Source: an uncultured Candidatus Peregrinibacteria bacterium
GTDB lineage: Bacteria > Patescibacteriota > Gracilibacteria > Peribacterales > Peribacteraceae
DNA length: 64,000 nucleotides
Assembly (NCBI GenBank): GCA_903825315.1
Contig: CAIKAD010000001.1
Coordinates: 62,001-126,000, forward strand
Direction of reading: 5' to 3'
Part shown: one piece after another, positions 19,678 through 29,226 of the stretch
Layout: each line of letters begins with the position of its first letter
Position numbering within the stretch: position 1 is the first letter of the stretch
Made by a program: the position numbers and the translations under genes
The notes under the pieces: generated by a model
Database searches by the model: none
Told to the model about the DNA's origin: nothing
What the model saw: only the letters and a program-made list of their open reading frames with translations

Positions 19678-20559
19678 CTACAACGAGGAACTAACGCGAT
19701 CAATGGCGGAAAGTAGCCGCGTACGCGCTCGTCCCGCCTCTTGTGCCTCCAAGTTAAAAGCCGCCATGCCGTAATCTGGAAGCCGACCCAAATTAGAAAG
19801 AGCCCATCGATCATTCTTCGTTCGTTCACTTTCGTTCTTATCTAGGGCGTCGGCCGCTGCGCGTATCTGTTGTTTCCATAATTCCAGTACATGCGTAGGG
19901 ATAAGAGTGAATGATGATCGCTGATAGGTCTCAGGATTTAACACCGGCGATGCCAGGACTTCCGCTCTCGCAAGTTCGATCAATCCAAGCGGATGAATGT
20001 GTTTTCGCTTGCAGTAATCCCGATAAATCCAAAGTTGTTCCTCGAATGACGCATCATCGACATACTTCATCTCTTTGCCGCACTCGCAGCTAAAATTGCC
20101 GAACGAATAGATCGTCAAGATTGGGTACTCTTCCCCAATATCAGAATTATGAAACACTTCGACGAACCATATTAGTTCATCTAGATGCCACCTATCAATA
20201 TTGTGCTCAACGCTCTCCTTGGTTATCGGTTGATTTTCAACAATAGCTACGTACTTTCGAGCGGCTCTTTTCATTGCTTCCCTGCGTATCACTCGTTTCT
20301 TCATTTCACGAAGATGTTGGTTATCCTGCCTCTCCCAACAACGCATGAAATTCCTATATGCGTCGGGGTCAGGGCAAAGAATGCGCGCCATTTTCGGTGC
20401 AAGTCTTTCTGAGACGCGCATGGCGCCGCTGATGTAATCCTGCACAACACTATGGTGCACTTTCAACTTTAATGCGAGTGCACGCTTGCTAATGCCTTGC
20501 TCCTCGCATCCTTCACGGATGAGAGAGCCCAGTGAAGTCACGTTATCTATACCCGCCAT
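19678..20559 (-). CDS. HTH repressor-like regulator, 293 aa
   Basis: N-terminal SLIREGCEEQGISKRALALKLKVHHSVVQDYISG; ATG lies in the centre of a perfect palindrome. Confidence 0.6.
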   Translation of the reverse strand: MAGIDNVTSLGSLIREGCEEQGISKRALALKLKVHHSVVQDYISGAMRVSERLAPKMARILCPDPDAYRNFMRCWERQDNQHLREMKKRVIRREAMKRAARKYVAIVENQPITKESVEHNIDRWHLDELIWFVEVFHNSDIGEEYPILTIYSFGNFSCECGKEMKYVDDASFEEQLWIYRDYCKRKHIHPLGLIELARAEVLASPVLNPETYQRSSFTLIPTHVLELWKQQIRAAADALDKNESERTKNDRWALSNLGRLPDYGMAAFNLEAQEAGRARTRLLSAIDRVSSSL

Positions 20560-20584
20560 GGCGGGTAGCATACCACTACCCGCC
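20550..20584. promoter_or_regulatory. Operator-like palindrome plus third half-site
   Basis: TACCCGCCATGGCGGGTA (20550-20567) and TACCCGCC (20577-20584), overlapping repressor start and -10 TATGCT. Confidence 0.65.
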
Positions 20585-20618
20585 AGACACAAACTTATTA
20601 CACTCATGCCGCAACGCG

Positions 20619-20897
20619 ATGAAAGACGTAGCAACCACTTTGCGGCAACTTCCCATCCTCGACGTAGCCCGTTCATTGGGACTCAACGTCGTGCGTACCG
20701 GTGCCCGTACCTACAACATGCGAGAGGAGCGGGAAATCACCTCGCTCGTTATCTTCGAGAAGTCCAATACATGGCACCGGTTCTCCGGGAAGGAGCGCGG
20801 GGGTGTTTCGCGCGGCTCCACCATCGACCTCGTCATGCACATCCGCCAGTGCTCATTTCGGATGGCAATTGATTTCCTTACCTCCCGCTTCCTATGA
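20619..20897 (+). CDS. CHC2-like primase N-terminal domain lacking zinc ligands
   Basis: LPILDVARSLGLNVVRTGARTYNM...SLVIFEKSNTWHRFSGKERGGVSRGSTIDLVMHIRQCSFRMAIDFLT. Confidence 0.6.
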   Translation: MKDVATTLRQLPILDVARSLGLNVVRTGARTYNMREEREITSLVIFEKSNTWHRFSGKERGGVSRGSTIDLVMHIRQCSFRMAIDFLTSRFL

Positions 20898-22843
20898 AAC
20901 CCGCGAAGCTCAGTTTTCGAGTGCAATCCCTTCCCCGATCCTTCCGCCGTTATCTCAACCAGCGGGGCATCAGCGATGACGTTATCAAGAAGCGGAACAT
21001 TGGACTAACGACGATAAAGGAAAGACGGTGGATCGCGATCCCGGTGCATGACAAGCGAGATAAGTTGGCCGCTGTCATCCTCCGTAGCCCACCGAGGGCA
21101 CCCAAATCCCAGCAACGCTACACGATGCTGAAAGGAAGCAAGGCAATGCTCTATCCCCTCGATGCAGCGCGAGAAAGGGGCGACCTTCTGCTCTGCGAAG
21201 GAGTGCTCGACGCTCTCGCCGCCGAATCCACAGGCATCCGCGCGATAAGTGGCACGGCGGGCGCGGGGACGTTTAAGGAGGAGTGGCTGGAGCAAATCCC
21301 CAAAGGGGGGAAGGTCATCGTCTGCTACGACGCGGACGAAGCCGGACACAAAGGAAGAGACAAGGTTCTGCGTCTCCTCACCGCGAAGAGGCCGGATCTT
21401 CGGCTTGCCGTCATTGATCTCCCCGACATGGGTGCGAGCAAGAAGGACGTGACGGATTTCCTTACGCAATGCGGCGATGAAGACAAGGCAGCAGCGTTGT
21501 TGGGCCTCGCCCGACCATATTCGACTGCTGCGGTACAGAAACATACGCCAGTAGCACTCTCTGAGTTCAAGCCGCTAACAAGTGGAGACCTTGCCTCCAT
21601 CCTCGACCTGACGATCAAGAAGGACAACGCGAACAAAATCATCGTTTTCCTGTGCGCCCTCTCCTCCTACACGCGGGATTCACAGTTCAACATCAGCTTC
21701 AACGCTCCTTCCTCGGCGGGGAAGAGCTACATCCCTCTCGAAATCGCGCAGCTTTTCCCGGAAGAGGATGTTGTTGAATTGGGGTATTGCAGTCCTCAAG
21801 CATTCTTCCATGACCACGGTGAGTTCGACGAGAGAAAGGGGCGTTCCGAAATCAACCTTGCGCGGAAGCTCATTATTTTCGTCGATCAGCCGCATGACCA
21901 GCTGCTTCAGCGTCTCCGTCCTCTCCTCTCGCACGACAAGCCGGAGATCACGTCGAAGATCACCGACAAGACCCAGAAATGGGGGAACCGCACGAAGACC
22001 GTCTGCATCATAGGGTATCCGGCAGTCATCTTCTGCACGACCGGCCTGCGCGTCGACGAGCAGGAGAGTACCCGATTTCTTGTCCTCTCGCCCGAAATCA
22101 CCCAAGAGAAGTTGCGTGAGTCCGTTGTTGGGCGTATCCGTCGTGATTGCGACCGTGTGGCGTTTGACGCGTGGCTTGGAGAGCGTCCCGAGAGGCTTCT
22201 CCTGCGCGAACGGATCAAGGCGGTGAAGGCCGCAGGGATTGACGATGTGCTCATCGGTAATCCAGAAACCGTCGAAGAAATATTTCTCGGTTCACGTACC
22301 ATCCTGCGTCCTCGTCACCAGCGGGACGCGGGTCGTTTCATCAGCCTCACCAAAGCATTCGCGCTCCTGAACTTTATGTTCCGGGAACGCAAGGGCAACG
22401 TGATCGTGGCGGCAAGGGAGGACATTGAGGAGGCCGTTCGGCTTTGGGAGAGTATTGGGGAGAGCCAAGAACTGAACCTCCCGCCGTATGTCCTTGAACT
22501 GCACCGGCGCGTGATCGTGCCTGCGTATGAAGCAAAACGTAAGAATACATTGGCGGACGAGGGAACGGGCATCACAATGGCTGATATTCAGCGGCGACAC
22601 TACAAGGTGTACGGCGGTTCGATCTCGTACCCAAAACTGCGTCAGGAAATCCTTCCAATGTTGGAATCGGCCGGATTAATTGAGCAAGCGAAGGATTACA
22701 ACGGTGACGGGCGGAGGACGATTGTGACGCCCATCGATACTGCCGAACCTCAGCCAGAAAGAAATATGCCGGCGCGGGCGGGGGTCAGCGGTGAAGAGCC
22801 TCAGCAACTCCCATTCAATTCCCCCGAAGACGATGCCGAGTGA
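20894..22843 (+). CDS. Toprim primase fused to P-loop ATPase/helicase-like region
   Basis: LLLCEGVLDALAAES and CYDADEAG (Toprim), FNAPSSAGKS (Walker A-like); ATGA overlap with upstream gene. Confidence 0.75.
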   Translation: MKPAKLSFRVQSLPRSFRRYLNQRGISDDVIKKRNIGLTTIKERRWIAIPVHDKRDKLAAVILRSPPRAPKSQQRYTMLKGSKAMLYPLDAARERGDLLLCEGVLDALAAESTGIRAISGTAGAGTFKEEWLEQIPKGGKVIVCYDADEAGHKGRDKVLRLLTAKRPDLRLAVIDLPDMGASKKDVTDFLTQCGDEDKAAALLGLARPYSTAAVQKHTPVALSEFKPLTSGDLASILDLTIKKDNANKIIVFLCALSSYTRDSQFNISFNAPSSAGKSYIPLEIAQLFPEEDVVELGYCSPQAFFHDHGEFDERKGRSEINLARKLIIFVDQPHDQLLQRLRPLLSHDKPEITSKITDKTQKWGNRTKTVCIIGYPAVIFCTTGLRVDEQESTRFLVLSPEITQEKLRESVVGRIRRDCDRVAFDAWLGERPERLLLRERIKAVKAAGIDDVLIGNPETVEEIFLGSRTILRPRHQRDAGRFISLTKAFALLNFMFRERKGNVIVAAREDIEEAVRLWESIGESQELNLPPYVLELHRRVIVPAYEAKRKNTLADEGTGITMADIQRRHYKVYGGSISYPKLRQEILPMLESAGLIEQAKDYNGDGRRTIVTPIDTAEPQPERNMPARAGVSGEEPQQLPFNSPEDDAE

Positions 22844-23033
22844 GCGCAGTCGCCATTTCGGGCGTCGCGGACAGCTCCCTATTGAGGAAGACGAGTGGGA
22901 GTTCTCGTTCGATGATTCCTCTTCCCCGGAGGCTGACGAGGCGCTCGACCGTGCTCTGGACACCATCATGAGGCACGCGGAAGAACAATCACAGTCCCCC
23001 GATTCTTTCCCCGATGTCTATGAATGTCACTGA
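22791..23033 (+). CDS. Small acidic hypothetical protein
   Basis: 80 aa, overlaps the end of the primase gene; part of a colinear cluster. Confidence 0.4.
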   Translation: MKSLSNSHSIPPKTMPSERSRHFGRRGQLPIEEDEWEFSFDDSSSPEADEALDRALDTIMRHAEEQSQSPDSFPDVYECH

Positions 23034-23280
23034 TGTTCAGATCATGCCCGTCGCTCCTCGTGACGGCCTCATCGCCTTCGCCTCCTGCGTATTGAACGGC
23101 GAGTACCGCGTGGACTCCATCGCCGTGTTCACGAAGCTGAGCGGCGGTTACCGGCTTGTGTACCCCACGAAGAAGGTTGGTGACCGTCAGTTCTGCTACC
23201 ACCACCCGCTCACGCCGGAGGCGAGCAGGGCGGTGGAGGAGGCCGTGTTCCACAAGGTGGAAGCGCTGTTCGATCATTAA
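23014..23280 (+). CDS. SpoVG-like protein
   Basis: LIAFASCVLNGEYRVDSIAVFTKLSGGYRLVYPTKKVGD...HPLTPEASRAVEEAV. Confidence 0.7.
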   Translation: MSMNVTDVQIMPVAPRDGLIAFASCVLNGEYRVDSIAVFTKLSGGYRLVYPTKKVGDRQFCYHHPLTPEASRAVEEAVFHKVEALFDH

Positions 23281-23341
23281 CAACATCGGAAAAAGGAAGT
23301 AGCAAAAGAGGTCAAACACCTATTCCTTTCTCAATCCTTCT

Positions 23342-25189
23342 ATGTCGAGCAAAATTCACATGATGAAGGACGTAGCAAAGGATGTAGCAACAGACGTTGT
23401 GCCCGCCCCACTTATAGAAGCAGCAGCGTATGTGAGGGTGAGTACCGAAGAACAAGGGGACAAGTACGGACCCGACTTTCAGAGGCATGAGATCATACGG
23501 TACGCCGAGTACCACGGATACAGGGTTCTGCCGGAACACGTGTACATGGACATCGGGTATTCCGGAGCGACGAGCATTGAAGAACGCGAGGGACTCAAGA
23601 GCTTATGGGAAGCGGCGGAGCGCAAGGAGTTCTCCACCGTCCTTGTGTGGAAGGTTGACCGCTTGTTCCGGCGGCTTCTCTACCTTCTGGACGCCCTCGA
23701 CCGTCTCTCGAAGCTGGGTATCGGCTTTGTCGCAACGACGCAGCCCGAGATGAATACCACGAGCAGTATCGGAAAGGTCATCATGGCTGTTATCGGCATT
23801 CTCTCCGAGGTGGAGCGCGACAACATCCTGGAACGAACGGCGGCGGGAAGACAGGCGGCAGCACGGGCGGGCAAGTGGGCGGGCGGCAGATATCCCCCGT
23901 ACGGGTATGACATTGATCCCGCGACGCGCATCATGAGCGTGAACGATGAAGAGGCAAACATCGTCCGCAAGATCTTTGATTGGCTCGTGCGGGACAGGCT
24001 CACGACGTACGCCATCCAGAAGAGAATCAATGCGATGAAGGTCAGAACGAAAGCGGACTCTGCGGTGAAATCGCTTCGTGATCAGGGTAAGGAGCCTGGG
24101 TATTGCAGAACGAGGAACGCGGAGAATTTCTGGGGGCACAGCACGATCATCAAAGTGCTCCGGCAGGACGCCTACAAGGGGGAGTACTACTACAACAAGC
24201 GCAAGCGCGGGAAGGATCCCGCGACGCGCAAGATGCGTGAGGTCATCAATCCCCGCGAGAAGTGGATTCCCATTCAGTGCATTCCTATCGTAGAAAAAGA
24301 AGTATGGGAAAAGGCTCAGCAGATCCTTGCGGATAACCAGAAACACGCTCGAAGAAACCGACAGCATGACTACTTGTTCGCGGGAGGGATAGTCGTGTGC
24401 GGCGTCTGCGGCTCCAACTACGAGTGCTACATGAAGAAGAAATATAAACGGTCGGGCGGGGGGCGGGTGTGCGTGGACCAGTTTCCGCAATGCCGTTGCC
24501 GCAAGATCAGCCTGACGAAGGCGAGCACGCGGTGCACGAACCGTCATATCTCCGAGCGGATTCTGGAAGACCGCGTGTGGAAGCAGATCCATTCCCTCCT
24601 TGCCGATCCCCGTCATTTCCTCGACCGCTTACAACAACGCGAGGAGAGAAAAGGAAATGCGCAGGAGTTGCGCGTGAAATTGAGGGAAATCGACGCCGAA
24701 CTTGCGGAAGCGCAGAAAGAGTGGGATCGCGTGCTTGACCTCTACGAGCGCGGTATCCGCTACCAGAACCCCGGTGAGCTGCCCGAACGGCAGCGGCAGA
24801 TACAAGCCCAGAAACAAGTGATCACCGTCGAGCGGAACGCCATTGCCGGGAAGCTTCTGTCGCAGGAGGAGAAACGCGACCGCGCGAAGCTGGCCTCCCT
24901 CCTCGCAAAACGCTACCGCTCATCGCTGGAAGACCTCTCTCCTAAAGAACGGGCGCGTCTGATACGGGACGTCGTTCGCAGGATTGTCGTGTACCCCCGC
25001 AAGATCCACATTGAATACCGTCTGAGTAGAAGCCTCTTCGAGAAGACCCAAAACGGGGAAGACGGGGGTGGCGGTGATCAGTTGCCACCCCCTCGTCACC
25101 ATTATTATCAAACACTCACCACACCCCCGGTACCAGCCGATACGTCACTTTCTTCCTGTAGGCCGCATAACCGGGCAATCCTTTGGTGA
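23342..25189 (+). CDS. Large serine recombinase
   Basis: AAYVRVSTEEQ catalytic Ser, GYSGATSIEEREGL, zinc ribbon CGVCGSNYEC, coiled-coil C-terminus. Confidence 0.93.
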   Translation: MSSKIHMMKDVAKDVATDVVPAPLIEAAAYVRVSTEEQGDKYGPDFQRHEIIRYAEYHGYRVLPEHVYMDIGYSGATSIEEREGLKSLWEAAERKEFSTVLVWKVDRLFRRLLYLLDALDRLSKLGIGFVATTQPEMNTTSSIGKVIMAVIGILSEVERDNILERTAAGRQAAARAGKWAGGRYPPYGYDIDPATRIMSVNDEEANIVRKIFDWLVRDRLTTYAIQKRINAMKVRTKADSAVKSLRDQGKEPGYCRTRNAENFWGHSTIIKVLRQDAYKGEYYYNKRKRGKDPATRKMREVINPREKWIPIQCIPIVEKEVWEKAQQILADNQKHARRNRQHDYLFAGGIVVCGVCGSNYECYMKKKYKRSGGGRVCVDQFPQCRCRKISLTKASTRCTNRHISERILEDRVWKQIHSLLADPRHFLDRLQQREERKGNAQELRVKLREIDAELAEAQKEWDRVLDLYERGIRYQNPGELPERQRQIQAQKQVITVERNAIAGKLLSQEEKRDRAKLASLLAKRYRSSLEDLSPKERARLIRDVVRRIVVYPRKIHIEYRLSRSLFEKTQNGEDGGGGDQLPPPRHHYYQTLTTPPVPADTSLSSCRPHNRAILW

Positions 25190-25790
25190 GCAACTTTTCC
25201 TCGTCCACAGCCCGCAGCATGATGAAGGGGATCACGAGTGCAAAGCCGATGAGCGTCCACCAGGAGCCGAGCGCGACGGGCGTGGCGAGGATCATGATGG
25301 TGGAGCCGAGGTACATGGGATGGCGGACGATGGCGTAGGGTCCCGTCGTAATCACCTTCTGGCCTTTATCGATCTCGATGACGCGGGATGTGTAGGTGTT
25401 CACTTTGAACGTGAGGAACACGATAGAGAAGCCGAGGACGATGAGCACATCGGCGATCACTACAGCCTGCCACGGTACCTGCGACCATCCGAAGCGGTGG
25501 TCCAGCGCGGCGAAGACAAAGGATACGGTAAGGAGCACGCTGAGGATCGCCATGATCATCCGTTCGATGGGACGCTGTTCGCCGCGCTTCATCCGGCGCT
25601 TCAGCAGCGCCGGGTCGTTCTTATAGAGATACAGGGTGATGAACACAGTGGGAATGAGGAATGCTGCGAGGAATGCCCATCCTTCCCAGTAGAGGAATGT
25701 TCCTGCTGGCAAAAAGAGGAGCGCAGTCATCACGAGGATGAACAGCAGTGATTGGATGGAAACGCGGAGGACAAAGTCGAAGGGAATCAT
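25116..25790 (-). CDS. Isoprenylcysteine methyltransferase-like membrane protein
   Basis: VITTGPYAIVRHPMYLGSTI...RLVPGVW; start moved from 25802 because TATGAT overlaps the upstream ATG. Confidence 0.8.
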   Translation of the reverse strand: MIPFDFVLRVSIQSLLFILVMTALLFLPAGTFLYWEGWAFLAAFLIPTVFITLYLYKNDPALLKRRMKRGEQRPIERMIMAILSVLLTVSFVFAALDHRFGWSQVPWQAVVIADVLIVLGFSIVFLTFKVNTYTSRVIEIDKGQKVITTGPYAIVRHPMYLGSTIMILATPVALGSWWTLIGFALVIPFIMLRAVDEEKLLTKGLPGYAAYRKKVTYRLVPGVW

Positions 25791-25831
25791 GGGAAATATC
25801 ATACAGGGTGCGGGCGTGGTACAGTATCGGC

Positions 25832-26782
25832 ATGTCTCTCTTTGCGCCTCTGGAGCTTTTCGCCGAATGGATCACGCTCTCCGTGTTCCATATCCCGCAA
25901 GGGCGCTGGGCGGATGCCGTGATCTTCTTTGTGGCGGATACGGTGAAGATCTTCCTTCTCATGTCGGTGATCATTTACGTGGTCACGTTCCTCCGGTCGT
26001 ACCTTCCTCCGCACAAGATCAAGTCGCTCCTCGCACGGAGGTTCCCGCTTGTCGGCCATGTCCTCGCCGCGGGCATCGGCATCGTCACTCCCTTCTGCTC
26101 CTGCTCCGCCATTCCGTTGTTCCTGGGGCTCACGGAAAGCGGCGTACCGCTGGGTGTCGCATTCTCGTACCTCGTCTCCGCGCCCATGGTCAACGAGGTG
26201 GCAGCCGTCCTCCTGCTCGGCCTCTTCGGATGGAAGGCGATGCTGCTCTACATCGGGTCGGGCGTTGCACTCGCCGTCATCACAGGGTTTATCCTGGGGA
26301 AGTTGGACCTGGAGCACCTGCTCATCCGCCAGGACGTTCGCGCACCGGCGGTAGCCGTTCCCACCGTTCCCGACCGTCATCGGCGGGCGCTGCGGTACAC
26401 GGGGAACCTGCTCAAAAATATCTTTCCGTACGTCGTCATTGGCGTGGGTGCCGGGGCACTGATCCACGGCTACGCACCGGCCGATGTTCTCGCACGCATT
26501 GCAGGCAGGGGCAATCCGTTCGCCGTCCCCATCGCCGTCCTCATCGGCGTGCCGCTCTACTCCAATGCGGCGGGAACCGTGCCGATCGTTCAGTCTCTGG
26601 TGGAGAAAGGATTGCCGATGGGCACCGCACTTGCGTTCATGATGGCCATCACGGCGCTCTCCGTGCCCGAAATGATCATCCTCCGGAAGGTGATGAAGAC
26701 AAAACTGCTCGCGCTCTACATCATCATTCTCGCCGTGGGGATTATGGCGACGGGCTACCTGTTCAACGCCGTTCTCGTGTGA
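25832..26782 (+). CDS. Permease, DUF318/ArsP-like
   Basis: TPFCSCSAIPLFLGLTESGVPLGVAFSYLVSAPMVNEVA; multi-TM. Confidence 0.85.
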   Translation: MSLFAPLELFAEWITLSVFHIPQGRWADAVIFFVADTVKIFLLMSVIIYVVTFLRSYLPPHKIKSLLARRFPLVGHVLAAGIGIVTPFCSCSAIPLFLGLTESGVPLGVAFSYLVSAPMVNEVAAVLLLGLFGWKAMLLYIGSGVALAVITGFILGKLDLEHLLIRQDVRAPAVAVPTVPDRHRRALRYTGNLLKNIFPYVVIGVGAGALIHGYAPADVLARIAGRGNPFAVPIAVLIGVPLYSNAAGTVPIVQSLVEKGLPMGTALAFMMAITALSVPEMIILRKVMKTKLLALYIIILAVGIMATGYLFNAVLV

Positions 26783-26789
26783 CGGCCGA

Positions 26790-27386
26790 TCAGTCCGGCA
26801 CCACCGGGGTCCTGTTGCCGTAGTACACCGCCGTCACCGTCTTGTACCAATCAGTCGCCTCGCTCGCGACGTACTTTTTGGCGTCCTCGCGGGTGGGGAA
26901 GCGGTTGCCGTACACGCGCAGCCAGATGCTCTCAAAATCGGCGTAGCTCTCGGCGGGGGAGTCGTACGTCTTAAAGCCGCACTGGCCGTTGGAGCATCCG
27001 CGGATGCCGTGGCAGTTGTTGCGGGAGAGGCCCGTTCCCGTGGTGCAGTTCTCCGTCTCCGCCATTGCCACTGCGTACGCCAGCTTGCGGATGTCTACGC
27101 CATTCGCAGACACCTTGGGCGAAGAAACCTTGGGGCAGTGCTTCTTCTCCCCTGCGCTGCAGAGCTGATTACGCAGGTCCTTCGCATTCTGATGGAGTTC
27201 ATCTTGCTGTTTTACGTACTCCGTCTGGTTCTGTGCCCACTCGTCCTGGAGTGCATCGAGCTTCTTTTGCAGCGCCTGTGCGTTGGGCACCTCCGGCGCT
27301 TCCGCCAGTCCGACACTGCCCAGGGACGCGCCGCTCGCAAGGAGGCACGCGACCGTACCGATGAGGAATCTTTGGGAGTTCTTCAT
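26790..27386 (-). CDS. Secreted lysozyme/glucosaminidase-like protein
   Basis: Signal peptide; AYAVAMAETENCTTGTGLSRNNCHGIRG. Confidence 0.5.
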   Translation of the reverse strand: MKNSQRFLIGTVACLLASGASLGSVGLAEAPEVPNAQALQKKLDALQDEWAQNQTEYVKQQDELHQNAKDLRNQLCSAGEKKHCPKVSSPKVSANGVDIRKLAYAVAMAETENCTTGTGLSRNNCHGIRGCSNGQCGFKTYDSPAESYADFESIWLRVYGNRFPTREDAKKYVASEATDWYKTVTAVYYGNRTPVVPD

Positions 27387-27542
27387 ACGATAAGGGGGTA
27401 GAACATTTAATCATGTACTCATAGAATGTCAATGCCACAGGATGTGGTTTATTCTGTGTTTTGGACGTAAAAGGTGATTATTTCATACATACGAAAGGAA
27501 AGAGGACTACTCCTCTGTCCAGCCCACTTGTCATTCGTCAAT

Positions 27543-28067
27543 TCATGCCATAAGCATTTCCCGGAGCTTCATGAGCTTGGGTCCGATGACGATTGCGCAG
27601 TAGGGAGCATGGGGATTCTTTACGTAGTACTGTTGATGGTTCACTTCGGCGGGGTAGAAGGCGTTGAACGGTTTCACCTCCGTTGTCACCGGTGTGCCGT
27701 ATTCCTGTTCCGCCTTCCGCATTGCGGCGGAGATGTACTTCTTCTGACCTTCGTCCGTCCACAGGATCAGGGACCGGTACTGGGTGCCCACGTCGGGGCC
27801 CTGTTGGTTTAGGGTGGTGGGATTATGGAGAGAGAAGAATAAGGAGAGGATGCGTTCCAACGACACGATGTCCGGGTCGAATGTCACACGCACCACTTCC
27901 GCGTGCCCCGTGGTCCCGGTGCAGACATCGTCATACGTCGGGTGGGGCATGTGGCCGCCGGCGTAACCGGGTTCTGCGGAAAGGACGCCCGGCACGTGGG
28001 TGAATATTGCTTCGGTGCACCAAAAACATCCGCCGCCGAGGATGATGATAGAAGATTTGGAATGCAT
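27543..28067 (-). CDS. msrA: Peptide methionine sulfoxide reductase MsrA
   Basis: GGGCFWCTEAIF...GYAGG...GHAEVV. Confidence 0.96.
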   Translation of the reverse strand: MHSKSSIIILGGGCFWCTEAIFTHVPGVLSAEPGYAGGHMPHPTYDDVCTGTTGHAEVVRVTFDPDIVSLERILSLFFSLHNPTTLNQQGPDVGTQYRSLILWTDEGQKKYISAAMRKAEQEYGTPVTTEVKPFNAFYPAEVNHQQYYVKNPHAPYCAIVIGPKLMKLREMLMA

Positions 28068-28190
28068 AGAAGTCTGGAGAAGAATAGAGACCGCATGGAC
28101 CTTCACCTTTCCTCTATCACCTCTTCCCAAGGAGGAGAGGAGAGTGAGGGATGTCCTGTGAAGGTACAACGGAGATCAGGCCAGTGCATG

Positions 28191-28592
28191 TCAGTCCTCT
28201 TCTTCATCGGCGAAGGTGGGACGCTCCTCTACGTCCGGAACGAAGCACATGGAGAGGGAATTGACGCAGTGGCGCGTGTCCCTTTGGGTCAGTTTTTCGC
28301 CTTCGAATACATGTCCCAGATGTGCTCCGCACGCGGTGCATTGGATTTCCGTACGGATTCCGTCAGCATCGGGAATGCGGATGACTGCGTCTGTGATTTC
28401 CTGGTCAAAGCTGGGCCACCCGCAGCGCGCGTCGAACTTGTCCTCCGAGCGGTAGAGCGGTGTCTCGCACCGGCGGCACACGTAGGTGCCTTTTTCCCAA
28501 AAATTATCGTACGCGCCCGAAAACGGTCGTTCTGTATCCTTGCCGACGATGATGCTCTCTTCTTCGGGCGTGAGTGATGAAGACGTAGCCAT
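28191..28592 (-). CDS. msrB: Peptide methionine sulfoxide reductase MsrB
   Basis: FDARCGWPSFDQEI, GAHLGHVF, RHCVNSLSM. Confidence 0.95.
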   Translation of the reverse strand: MATSSSLTPEEESIIVGKDTERPFSGAYDNFWEKGTYVCRRCETPLYRSEDKFDARCGWPSFDQEITDAVIRIPDADGIRTEIQCTACGAHLGHVFEGEKLTQRDTRHCVNSLSMCFVPDVEERPTFADEEED

Positions 28593-28706
28593 CAACTTTG
28601 CATTTTCTCTCTTGATGCAAGCGGAAGCAACTGTTCTATGCAGTAAATATGACTTTGGAAAAACTTCTCTCGTCAATCTTTTCCCTCACCGTCCAGATCC
28701 GGTCTC

Positions 28707-28859
28707 TCAAAAGACGGGGATGATCGATGCAAGAACGCCGCCTGCCGGCGTGGGGGCTGTCCCCGAGTACACCAGCATCACCGCAATGAGAAAAGCCACT
28801 GACGAAGCACAGAATGTTCCGGCAATCCACGTCGCGCGCTGCTGGGAGGTTGTGTTCAT
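28707..28859 (-). CDS. Small single-TM protein, paralogue A (50 aa)
   Basis: MNTTSQQRATWIAGTFCASSVAFLIAVMLVYSGTAPTPAGGVLASIIPVF, similar to the next ORF. Confidence 0.65.
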   Translation of the reverse strand: MNTTSQQRATWIAGTFCASSVAFLIAVMLVYSGTAPTPAGGVLASIIPVF

Positions 28860-28896
28860 GGAAAAAAAGAAGAAAGCCCGATAGGAAATTCCATCC

Positions 28897-29046
28897 TTAG
28901 AACACCTCGATCAGCGAGGCAAGGATGCCTCCCGCTGCAACGGGCGACGTCCCTGTTTCCCGCATCACGACGGTGAGGAGGAGCACGGCCGAAGCGCTGA
29001 ACAACCCTGCGAGCAGGGTGAGGCGCCGATTGGCGTTTGTCTCCAT
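28897..29046 (-). CDS. Small single-TM protein, paralogue B (49 aa)
   Basis: METNANRRLTLLAGLFSASAVLLLTVVMRETGTSPVAAGGILASLIEVF. Confidence 0.65.
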   Translation of the reverse strand: METNANRRLTLLAGLFSASAVLLLTVVMRETGTSPVAAGGILASLIEVF

Positions 29047-29226
29047 AGGGAGAGGGGGTATTTGTATTGAATATATTATAACACAAATAAATAATTATAG
29101 CAATTAGTCCCGGGTTCACCCTATTGGCTTCTGGATCAGAAAATATCTCTGATCATTCCGTGACGGTAATGGGGGGAGAAAGCGTGGCCGACGCCCCGTC
29201 AATTGAGGAATCCGCCTGCATTAGGC

